Shown here in pieces: positions 55,466-64,000 of a DNA stretch of 64,000 nucleotides (within the stretch, counting starts at the first letter, position 1; the number at the start of each line of letters is the position of its first letter). This DNA is from Haematobia irritans. Its lineage: Eukaryota; Arthropoda; Insecta; Diptera; Muscidae. The notes below the pieces were generated by a model. It made no database searches. It was not told the DNA's origin and saw only the letters and a program-made list of their open reading frames with translations. The translations under genes were made by a program, and so were the position numbers. The stretch is from assembly GCF_050003625.1 (NCBI RefSeq), contig NC_134398.1, positions 104,507,253 to 104,571,252 of the forward strand, in the 5' to 3' direction.

Positions 55466-55707
55466 ACTTGTCCACAAGGACTGCATCGGAAGTAGAAAAA
55501 AATCATTGGGGGATCCAAAGATGCGCTTTAGAAGAAATGTTTGTGTACTTGTCCAAAAGGACTGCATCGGAAGTGGAAAAAAATCATTGGGGGATCCCGC
55601 GATGCTCTTTAGAAGAAATGTTTGTGGACTTGTCCAAAAGAACTGCATCGAAAGTTGGAAAAACTCGATGGGGGATTCTGGGATGGGCTTTAAAAGAAAT
55701 GTTTGTG
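55466..55707 (+). repeat. Three tandem 78-bp units in H1
   Basis: Each unit holds ACTTGTCCAAAAGGACTGCA, GGAAGTGGAAAAAAATCATT, GGGGGATCC and AGAAGAAATGTTTGTG. Starts are about 55466, 55544 and 55623. The spacing of 78 is a multiple of 3, so all frames stay open through it. That explains the parallel open frames on both strands, which I do not regard as genes. Confidence 0.88.
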
Positions 55708-55740
55708 GAATAACTTCCAATTTTTTTTGCTGGGTATATA

Positions 55741-56673
55741 AAGGGTGATTTGTTAAGAGCTTGATAACTTTTTTTTTAAAAAAAACGCATAAAATTTGCA
55801 AAATCTCATCGGTTCTTTATTTGAAACGTTAGATTGGTCCATGACATTTACTTTTTGAAGATAATTTCATTTAAATGTTGACCGCGGCTGCGTCTTAGGT
55901 GGTCCATTCGGAAAGTCCAATTTTGGGCAACTTTTTCGAGCATTTCGGCCGGAATAGCCCGAATTTCTTCGGAAATGTTGTCTTCCAAAGGTGGAATTGT
56001 TGCTGGCTTATTTCTGTAGACTTTAGACTTGACGTAGCCCCACAAAAAATAGTCTAAAGGCGTCAAATCGCATGATCTTGGTGGCCAACTTACCGGTCCA
56101 TTTCTTGAGATGAATTGTTCTCCGAAGTTTTCCCTCAAAATGGCCATAGAATCGCGAGCTGTGTGGCATGTAGCGCCATATTGTTGAAACCACATGTCAA
56201 CCAAGTTCAGTTCTTCCATTTTTGGCAACAAAAAGTTTGTTAGCATCGAACGATAGCGATCGCCATTCACCGTAACGTTGCGTCCAACAGCATCTTTGAA
56301 AAAATACGGTCCAATGATTCCACCAGCGTACAAACCACACCAAACAGTGCATTTTTCGGGATGCATGGGCAGTTTTTGAACGGCTTCTGGTTGCTCTTCA
56401 CTCCAAATGCGGCAATTTTGCTTATTTACGTAGCCATTCAACCAGAAATGAGCCTCATCGCTGAACAAAATTTGTCGATAAAAAAGCGGATTTTCTGCCA
56501 CTGATTTTGGTAATAAAATTCAATGATTTGCAAGCGTTGCTCGTTAGTAAGTCTATTCATGATGAAATGTCAAAGCATACTGAGCATCTTTCTCTTTGAC
56601 ACCATGTCTGAAATCCCACGTGATCTGTCAAATACTAATGCATGAAAATCCTAACCTCAAAAGAATCACCCTT
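55741..56673 (-). mobile_element. DD41D-type mariner, copy 3
   Basis: It is 933 bp, with ends AAGGGTGATT, and TA flanks (55739-55740 and 56674-56675), entered 6 bp outside H1. The internal deletion joins EFYYQNQ-coding sequence to the AENPLFYRQ region, the same junction as copy 2 at 29324-30267. The two are otherwise almost identical and probably recent sister copies. Confidence 0.93.
55848..56501 (-). pseudogene. DD41D transposase remnant with lost catalytic Asp (copy 3)
   Basis: This 217-codon open frame starts within LAENPLFYRQ. Asp 15 in FSDEAHF and the third Asp (about residue 150, in LTPLDYF) are present. The second catalytic residue is Tyr 108 (WFQQYGATCH) where the other copies have Asp. 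The change is one base (GAT to TAT). With the N-terminal DNA-binding half also missing, the product would be inactive. Other differences from copy 2 are small (QKLP for QELP, PPLED for PALED). Confidence 0.9.
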
Positions 56674-56675
56674 TA

Positions 56676-57574
56676 CTATATCACATAATAACGAATAGAG
56701 AAAAAGAGAATTGTCAATCGTTGAAGTAAAACTGAAATAAATACATCACAATATTTAAATTCTAAACAATAATTTTACAACCAACACATTTAATGCTAGT
56801 TTAAGAACATTATAATTTTGCACTTATATATATTGTGTTTAAAAAATTATGTCCGAAAAACATTTTGTTTATATCGAAACATTTGAAAAACATATTTTTC
56901 CAATCACTTCTATATTTGTACGTAATTTCCAGGTTAGATGCAAAGACGACGTTAATAATAAAAATAGGGGAATATGCATATTGTAGTGTATTATCTTCGA
57001 AATGAAAAATAATAGATTTCCGTGCCAATTTAACAATTAAACAAAAAGTATTGGTGACAACCACAACCACTAAATTGGAAGTAATAGTTTCTAATTCGAG
57101 GTTAAAAAACTGGGTATTAAGTTTTATTTTCACGACTCACGCGTGAGTCACGACAATTTCGTGTCACGTGCACACCACTATTTTGTACATGTTCCCATCG
57201 GCTCCTGGAATTTGGCAAGATGTACCTCAATTCGGGCCAATTTTGAAGAAACCACTAAAATCGTATTGATTTTCCTTAAAAAATCCAGTTTCAACTACCA
57301 AAACAATATATTGTTGCTTGGTACCTATAAGTATACTTATAGGTAGCACGCCTGCGACAAACATCAGGGCCTCTGGAATGCTTATCAAAAATTTAAACAT
57401 TATCTGTATACAATTAAAAATTAAAGAAAACTCTATATTTAGAAACAAATATCTATATATGCAATTTGTGCGACATAGAAGAGTCCACCTACTGTAAATA
57501 ATCGAAAAATATTGTAGGGATAACCCATATACCATCCTTTTTCATCACGCTGGTATCGCTTCCGGTGTTATCAC
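56676..57574. other. Mostly unassigned; F-element scrap and a palindrome
   Basis: About 56795-56915 matches the outer end of element F (CATTTTGTTTATATCGAAAC, then AAAAACATATTTTTC). GACTCACGCGTGAGTC at 57134-57149 is a perfect 16-bp palindrome. AAGTATACTT at about 57331 is a shorter one. No gene is recognised. The short frames at 56810-57133 and 57227-57535 show no domain. Confidence 0.5.
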
Positions 57575-57576
57575 AT

Positions 57577-57830
57577 ACGCAGAAAAAATTTTCACGAAAA
57601 TTTTTCCGACTAAAATTTTAATTGAGTTTTAAAAAATATTCAATTAAAAATTTAATTGAATCAACAAATTTTTTAATTGAAACAAAAATCAATCACACAA
57701 ATTAATAGTATCAATTAATTTTTTAATTGGATCAATTAATTTTTAATTGACCGTCAATTAATTTTTTAATAGATACTATCATTGCTGTGATTGAAGACAT
57801 TCCAATTAAAAAATTAATTGGATCCTCCCT
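57577..57830. mobile_element. Short E-like element
   Basis: TACGCAGAAAAAATTTTCACG near 57576 begins a block of about 250 bp full of TTTTAATTGA/TCAATTAA words. It ends with GATTGAAGACATTCCAATTA, a word also found near the right end of every E copy. It is an internally deleted relative of E. The exact right end is not certain. Confidence 0.6.
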
Positions 57831-58859
57831 GTATACATTTATTTTGTTGTTTCTTATACAAAAAACGAAATAAAAAATTTATTTGCAAAAGGAGTATCAA
57901 GGAGGTGTCGTATGAAGTTGGTATGTACTAGAAAGTTGTTCATAATTTTATAGGCCACATTTCTATTCCCAATTGTTCACAGCATTTTTGGAGCTATGGC
58001 CATGCGAAAATTGGGATTGGGAAATCAATTATTATGCTTTAGTAAAAATATCTCCAATATGAGAAAGTTTCTTTGACTTTAATAATTTTTTTACGATAGC
58101 AAAATTAACTAAAAAGGTGGAAAAACGAATGAACCATAACGGTTTACTAAATTCGCATTTCCCACAAAATAGTTGCGAATTTCTTAAAACTTGTAAATTT
58201 TACGACAAAAGCGCCCGTCAAGAACTTCGGCATTGTTTGCTATTGTGAACTCCAATCTTTTTCCTTCAAACTACGAATAATTTAATTTAGTATAGTTAAA
58301 ATTTTCTACATTTTCCTTCGTGGAGGGTTCACATTTTTTTTTTTTGAATGCAATGCGCAAGTGATCTTGCCTTTGCTCATCTACTTAAAATTTTTAAATA
58401 ATTTCTCCTTAAATAATTCACAAATTATGTGTAAAAATTATGTACGTATTATTTTACTTACCACGCCAATTTTATTCGTTTGAAATTATTGAGTAAAAAA
58501 TGTCAAAATATCCTGGGTGGGCTAAGAGTCTGTGAGCCTTTTGAATCTTCTTTAAACTCGCTCGCTTTTTGCTAACTCATAACTGATTCATACGTACTAT
58601 TTTACTTACTTCAAAGAAGCAAACAAAAATATATATTCACAGCTAAAGCTCTCAATGTGGATTTGGTTTTATATATATGATTCCGCTTAGCAGTGGTCTT
58701 TAGTCATTTTTCCAATAGATCGGGATAAGTAATATTTAAATACGTAATTAAAATTTTAAGCGGCTGTTTGATGGTTTAATTGAAGTATTAGAGCATTTAA
58801 TATAGTTTTTTTATACATGCAGTTCTTGGTAAACGGTTAAAACTTCGGAAAAGACTTTG
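57831..58859. other. Unresolved sequence with a D-like scrap
   Basis: About 58280-58345 (AATTTAGTATAGTTAAAATT, then GGAGGGTTCACATTTTTTTT) resembles the right end of element D. Nothing else is recognised in this AT-rich kilobase. Confidence 0.45.
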
Positions 58860-60092
58860 ATAATCGTGGGGTTGATTCAGGTTTGTCGCTCATAAGCTTC
58901 GCGACGCCATCTTTGTCGGATTGGCCTCAGCCTCAACCGAAGGGGAAAAGCTCGATGAAACTCAATATGGCTGACTCAAAGAGGGTATTTTTGTTGCAAG
59001 GAGTTTGTTGATCGATCGGATAACTTAGGTAGATTACCTAGCAAGTCTCATCCATCTCCAAAAAAACGGAGTGGCTCTTTTTCTATTGTTTATCAGAATG
59101 TCAAAGGGCTGAGTACTAAATTATCGAGGATGTATATTGATAGTTTTAACTTTAGTAGTCGTTACTTGGCGTTCAGGAAGGATTGTATGGGAAGGGTTGG
59201 TGGAGGAGTACTGATTGGTGTCCTTGACACATTTCCCTCTGAACAAATTGTTCTTGATGGTGTTGATACTATTGAATTCCTTGCGGTAAGGGTAGATGTT
59301 CTGGGATTTTCTCATATGCTCATATTCCTCCGGCTTCGGAATATTTTATCTATGAGCGTCATTTTGTGCAACTAATAGAATTATGTCTGGAATGAGTGAT
59401 TCGGACAGGATCGTGGTTTTGGGAGATTTTATTCAGCCGTGGTATTCTGAGTTTACAATGATGGGAATGTTTTAGACGGTATAAAAGGACGGGGGTGTGA
59501 TTTTGATTATGCTCGGTACTACGGATTCAAGGGCCTGCTATACACGTTACATTGACATGGTTAAAATGACCTTCATTGTAACCCAAGATCATTTTACGAC
59601 TTTGTTAGGAGAAACGTAAGTCTTCGAGTAGGTCATTGAAGATCCATAGAGATGGTGTTGACTGGGACTGGGGACCAGTCCATTGCGGACTATTTTGAGT
59701 CTGTTTATAATAATAGTATTTATAGTACTCATATCCCTATTTTATTCAATCGCTTGATCGGGTGGCATTGTCATTATTTGATAGTCCGTCTGTGTCGGAA
59801 TATTTGCATGGGGTTAAGGCCTCGACCAGTGGTGGTACGGGTTGAATTCCAGGGATAATTCTGAAGTTTTGCTCGGGATGTCTCTCTGCTCCATTGTCGA
59901 TGATATTTAATAGTTTATTGAGATTCGGTTATTTGCCTCTAAGATTGAGGAGTTCTTTTGTCGTACCACTTCATAAGTTAGGGAGCCCCTTTGATGTGAG
60001 TAATTATAGGGGGATAGCAAAATTGAGTGCTATTCCGAAGGTTTTTGAGAAGATGGTGACGGATGTTTTGATATTTGATCCTTGCCAGCATG
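58860..60092 (+). pseudogene. LINE ORF2 relic: endonuclease and RT start
   Basis: SIVYQNVKGLSTKLSRM (about 59080) starts the endonuclease. RVGGGVLIGVLDTFPSE and DGVDTIEFLAVRVDVLG (59190-59300) and DSDRIVVLGDF (about 59395-59430) are endonuclease landmarks of a CR1/Jockey-like ORF2. The RT starts at about 59894 with FNSLLRFGYLPLRLRSSFVV and VSNYRGIAKLSAIPKVFEKM, up to DPCQHA where E3 begins. There are many stops and shifts. It resumes at 63432. Confidence 0.78.
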
Positions 60093-61287
60093 CACACAAA
60101 AAATTATCACCAAAATTTTTTCAATTAAACACTTCATTGAATTTGGAAACGGATTCAATAATATGTTAATTGATTCAATTAATTATTTAATCAAATCCGA
60201 ATAAAAACCAATTTAAAAAATGATTGATATTTGTTACGTTTCCAATTAAAATATTGATTCAATCAATTCGGAAATAATTTTCAATTCCAAACGTGATTGA
60301 AAATGTTTCCGTTTCCAATTACACATGTGATTGATCCAATCACCTTTGTGATTGAAATTGAATAATTTTGAGTAATGGAAAGAGCGAAAAGAGAACAAGA
60401 GAATGGGTATTTATTCAACAATGTATGATAGAGAGATCAGTCTGTAGAAGTAACTCGTAACGAACGGTTGGGTTTTTGTTTTTCGCGTAAATTGAAAAAC
60501 ATGATTGGCGACATTCTGTCTGCTGCATTCAAAATGTGTGCATAAATATTCTGAACGCAACAACAAATCATAGCAAAGGGTTGAAATAAAGGGTGCAACA
60601 ACAAATGGCCACGTGGTAAAGGTTTGAAAAAATATATGACAGGACGCATTTGAAATTACCTGTGTTTTGTGGTATTGTAAAATGGAATTTTTTTATCTAC
60701 GTTTACTGAAGGTGAAATGTGAATACCGTTTTCCATTGAAGCCTGTTTACATTAAACGGACTAAAATAATATATTTTTTATTCATTTCTTTTATTGACCA
60801 ATTTTATATCGTGAAATTGACCAATCAATCCCATCAACTCCATCATTTTATCAAATATATAAGAATATGTTTGCAATCAAAAGGTGGGTATTGATCTTTT
60901 AAAATTATATTTTTTTTCACTCCTAGTTTTCTCAAAACCTGGAGCGGTATGGGGTTGATGGAAGATTCACCTTGAAATTGCGAAGTAGCGTTGGTATTAA
61001 ATTGCATTTTTGTTTTACCTGCCTTCATAAGCGTAGGAAGGCCTCTGGGGAGGGGGCTTAGACCCCCCAGAAAAAATTTAGCCCCCCCCAGAATTTGAAA
61101 ACCTATTTACGATTTTACATTTTTATAAAAGTTAAACAAGTATATACAACCGCACAAAGTTCCGCTAAAGACTTTCATGCACAATCGAATTACTTGAGTT
61201 GTGGTAGCAGTTGCCGATGGCAATGTTTGAAGTCTGATATTTATGGAATAGAGCTGTGATTGAACTTATGGTTTAGTTGAATAACTA

Positions 61288-61428
61288 ACAGCCTGTTTCT
61301 GTATGTCGAACGAGTTCAATCGATCGACTGAAATGCATAGAAACATCTGTTTTTTGGTTATAAATTCAGCTGTTTGTTTCCATTTTAGTCGATCCTCAGA
61401 GCTCATTCGACATACAGAAACAGGCTGT
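61288..61428. mobile_element. MITE L, copy 2 (141 bp)
   Basis: ACAGCCTGTTTCTGTATGTC at 61288 and its inverse at 61428 give terminal repeats of at least 23 bp, with a further CGATCGACT/AGTCGATC pair inside. It is a smaller relative of the element at 36753-37084. Confidence 0.85.
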
Positions 61429-61526
61429 AAAGCTCCTTTATTATATTGTTTAGTCTGGTTTAGTCATCTTAATTAAAAAATAGTAATTGGTATTAAAACT
61501 ATTCTTTCATAAATTAATATCTTAAT

Positions 61527-62155
61527 AATGCTGCAAAAAAGAGTCGCCAAAAAAGAAGTGAAAATGTTCTTTTTGGGTCCAGAAGTGGTGCAAAATTGGC
61601 GGAGAAGCGATGAATGTAATAGGAACTCGTCATAGAACGAATGTCCACCGTTTCAACAGCCGTTGCAATAAATTTGCATCACTTCTTACGGTGTGATCCG
61701 AATTCAGAGTTTTGAATGTGAATTAAAAAATTGTGTGATATTTTCCCAAATAAATAATTTTTATTTATTCGTTTTTTATTTGATTTTTGGTCGACCTTTT
61801 GTTAGAATTATATAAATATTTATAAAGACCTCGAGCTTCAAGAAACATTAATTTATAAAAATTGTTATATTTTTTATGATTTTTAATGCATTCTAACGCT
61901 TGTTTGAATATTTTCAAAAATTATGAAAAATTTAGCACTTTTGTGGCAAAATTTGAATAATTTTTACCATTTTATTTATTCTTACTCTTTTTTTAAACTA
62001 TTTGAAAAAAGAAAACAAAAATTACGCATTAAAATATGAAAAAAAAACTGAAGTAAAAAACTTCCTGTGTAGTTAATATAATTAACTTCTTTGTGAGGAC
62101 ATTTTTGGAAGTACTTTTAAAGTTGTGCTTTAAAACAAATCCCATTTTTTGCTGG
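61527..62155. mobile_element. Element H-like copy 2, damaged
   Basis: GCTGCAAAAAAGAGTCGCCA near 61531, GGTCCAGAAGTGGTGCAAA and ACTCGTCATAGAACG follow the left 130 bp of H1 in order. The right end TTTTTTGCTGGGA (about 62147) matches H's terminus. The interior differs and lacks the tRNA-like part and the 78-bp repeat. Confidence 0.65.
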
Positions 62156-63431
62156 GAAAAGTGTGGAACTACTTTTAATTGCTTTATTATATATTATTTT
62201 GATGTCTATTTTTGTATTCTTTTTTATGAAATAAAACAATAATTGAATCTATACGTTCAGTCTATAAATTTTTAGCTAGGGGGGCTATAACCCCCTCCCC
62301 CAAGGAAATTGTCAAGCTACGCTAATGCCTGCCTTTTTCAGTTTGAACCCAAGTAGAGAGCAGTATACCTGATATATAAACTAATGAGCTGAATTATGTA
62401 ATGGTAAAAAGTTCTTTCTTTTGAAAAATATCCGAAATAATAAAAATGTGTATTTTCCATTTATATTTTTTTCTATTTCCAGAGTTTGCAAAGTATTATC
62501 AATATAATACCAAATATTACATTGCTTTCCCACTATTTTTTCTTTGATTGGTTCAAATTTTAAAAGAAGATTTCAATGTGTGGAAATTTTGGAAAGGAAT
62601 TGTTACTAAATTACACCTTTTTATGCTAAAAGACTACAACTGCAAAAGAAGACTATAAATCTACAACCTGGATCTAAGAATTGAACTTGATATTCTATGT
62701 TATGCAGGTAATGTTTAACAAAATGAACTTTTAATTGAACAAAATTAAATTCGAATTAATCTGTTTACTTTCACAAAAAATTAATTTAGCTTACAGGCTG
62801 CTGATTTATTAGAAATCTAGTCGCATCTACATATTAGAAGGAACATGCTGACATGGTTATTATGATAAGGAAGATAATGATTTACATATATAGTTTATTT
62901 TTTCACTATAGTTGTTATTGATAGTAACATACAATGTAAGTTATGTTAGAACAAAAGCACACAAATGACAAGAACCAAATTTATTTGCCTATTACATAAT
63001 TCAAAAAATAATAAAATATTGAATATGTTTTATAAGATACACGTATTTTCTTTTATTTCAAATAAAACTAAATACGATTTTGGGGGCGCAATATTTAAAT
63101 TTTTTGATTGAAATTCATAGCCAATTTCAATTAATTATTTAATTGAATGAATCAAATAGTAGATTGATTTTTGTCGCGAAATTAATTAAAATTTTAATTG
63201 ATTCAATTAAAACTGTAATTGAATTTTATGTTAAAAATCAATCACGTTTTTAATTGATTCAATCACACAATTAATTGATTCCGTGACAAAATTCAATTAA
63301 ATATGTAATTGAAAATCGTGTTGGTTTTCAATCAAAATGGGTGATTGATACTATCATTTTCGTGATTGAAGACATTTCAATTAAAAAAATGATTGAATCC
63401 GCGATTTTCGTGATTGAAATCAAAAAAAATT

Positions 63432-63732
63432 TTCGTAAAGGCCTATCGACTACTACGAACTTAGTGGAGTTTACTTCTCATGTTATTAGTGAGTTTGTTC
63501 TTGGGAATCAGATTCATGTTATTTATACCGATTTTTGACCGGGTGAATCATAAGCTGTTGTTATATAAGCTGGACAGGATTGGTTTGAACAGTACTATTT
63601 TGGATTGGATTTAATCGTGTCTTTAGTGCCGTACGCAGATTGTATCTTTTGGGGATTCTTATCCGAGGTGTTTAGATGTCCCATCGGGTTTGCCTCAGGG
63701 TAGACATTTAGGGCCTGTTCTCTATGTTGATA
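63432..63732 (+). pseudogene. LINE RT relic, continuation after E3
   Basis: FRKGLSTTTNLVEFTSHVIS (63434 on) joins the pre-E3 DPCQH sequence as the RT motif that usually reads QHGF-x-KG-RST-TNL. VIYTDF, RVNHKLLLYKLDRIGLNST, then after shifts GLPQGRHLGPVLYV (about 63690-63730), are further palm motifs. The YxDD box is not reached. Confidence 0.8.
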
Positions 63733-63865
63733 TACAGATTACTTACACTAGTTTACACTGAAAATATACATTTGATAAGGGGTGACTTTTTCGTGTATAA
63801 AGGTTAATTTTTTATGGAATGGTTTTTGAGATATCCCATTATTTTTAGTTTTCGTTCTTTTTTCA
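63733..63865. other. Unassigned; tiny TA-flanked block
   Basis: CACTGAAAATATACATTTGA to GGTGACTTTTTCGTG (63756-63795) is flanked by TA on both sides and has D/A-like end words. It could be a 40-bp remnant of a TA-type MITE. Otherwise nothing is recognised. Confidence 0.35.
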
Positions 63866-64000
63866 CTAGACTAGGGTTTTTCCCGGGAACGGGATCCCGG
63901 GAATTCCCGGAAAATTGCTATTTTTTCGCTCCCGCTTTCCCGTGAATGAAGTGCAGGAATTCCCGGGAAATTTTCTTTACAATATTTTATGTATAATAGA
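63866..64000. repeat. CCCGGG-rich repeat, running off the window
   Basis: ACTAGGGTTTTTCCCGGGAA begins a block of overlapping palindromes (CCCGGG, GGGATCCC, GGAATTCC, CCCGGGAATTCCCGG). GGAATTCCCGGGAAATTTTC comes 70 bases later. Its GC content stands out sharply from the surroundings. It looks like the left end of a transposon with CCCGGG subterminal words. The rest lies outside. Confidence 0.65.

Larger units (their letters stand above)
54588..55734. mobile_element. TA-flanked element H, copy 1
   Basis: CCCAGCAAAAAAA at 54588 and its inverse at 55734, TA on both sides (54586-54587 and 55735-55736). Just inside are AGAGCTTCC and, in reverse, TTGGAAGTTATTCC. It carries a tRNA-like relic, two further B-box-like words (GGTTCAAATC at about 55089 and 55296) and a triple tandem repeat. 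A related but damaged element is at 61527-62155. Confidence 0.8.
61026..62327. mobile_element. 1.3-kb element with 8-bp duplication inside E3
   Basis: CCTGCCTT lies on both sides (61018-61025 and 62328-62335). The ends CATAAGCGTAG and, in reverse, CATTAGCGTAG form a short inverted repeat. Next come strings of C and G: GGGGAGGGGGCTTAGACCCC at the left and, in reverse, GGGGGAGGGGGTTATAGCCC at the right. E2 and E4 are uninterrupted at TTTTACCTGCCTTTTTCAG. An 8-bp duplication points to a hAT-type transposase. There is no transposase frame. It houses MITE L2 and an H-like segment. Confidence 0.9.
60093..63431 (+). mobile_element. Element E, copy 3, in the LINE RT
   Basis: It starts CACACAAAAAATTATCACC after TG and follows E2 in order, without F1, to GATTGAAATCAAAAAAAATT at 63431. 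The outer GTGTG of the right end is missing. The RT frame continues directly on the other side. A 1302-bp element interrupts it at 61026-62327. Confidence 0.85.

Noticed and set aside
55367..55801. 144-codon minus-strand frame at the H1 tandem repeat
   Set aside because: It is open only because the 78-bp period is a multiple of three. Repeated peptides on both strands show it is not a gene.

Overview
This window looks like transposon-packed, AT-rich chromosomal DNA from a higher fly, most likely a calyptrate muscid close to Haematobia or Stomoxys. The main clues are two irritans-type mariner copies with Himar1-like ends, BEL/Pao and gypsy retrotransposons of insect type, non-LTR elements of the Jockey/R1/LOA kind, tRNA-derived SINEs ending in TAACC repeats, and short fly-like splice signals. 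I found no intact host gene, no CRISPR array, no rRNA and no convincing tRNA gene. Almost every open frame is a transposon relic or a shadow.

Layout. 1-3.2 kb: a 127-bp direct repeat about 2.2 kb apart and several SINE pieces. 3.2-5.9 kb: a non-LTR endonuclease fragment split by TA-flanked element E1. 5.9-7.7 kb: a deleted Himar1-like mariner, then a 153-bp tandem repeat. 7.7-12 kb: element E2 (holding F1), then F2. 14.3-19.5 kb: a dead BEL/Pao element (BEL1) holding a second mariner in gag and a 381-bp LINE fragment in pol. 20.7-36.7 kb: a second BEL/Pao element (BEL2). Its gag is split by a 482-bp MITE and by a 9.6-kb foldback element (21641-31259) with satellite-like inverted arms. The foldback element carries two deleted DD41D-type mariner copies, and one of these is split by a 1.4-kb TA-type MITE.

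38.5-49.96 kb: the two ends of one LINE can be recognised by a 13-bp target-site duplication. The LINE has a DUF4780-like ORF1 and a reverse transcriptase/RNase H 3' part. ORF1 is split by a 7.6-kb nest in which a composite of two MITE families (A with B inside) sits inverted within another copy of the same composite. 50.9-54.6 kb: an internally deleted gypsy-type element with two G elements and a polypurine tract. 54.6-56.7 kb: element H1, then a third DD41D copy with a lost catalytic residue. 58.9-63.7 kb: another LINE split by E3, which in turn holds a 1.3-kb element with an 8-bp duplication. The window ends inside a CCCGGG-rich repeat.

The elements form a layered record of successive insertions. 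Many TA-flanked non-autonomous families (A, B, C, D, E, F, G, I) share ends of the form CAC-N4-AGAAAA. This suggests one Tc1/mariner-like transposase moved them all, and family A still carries a relic resembling the N-terminus of such a transposase. Family letters (A-L) are labels of convenience used only here.
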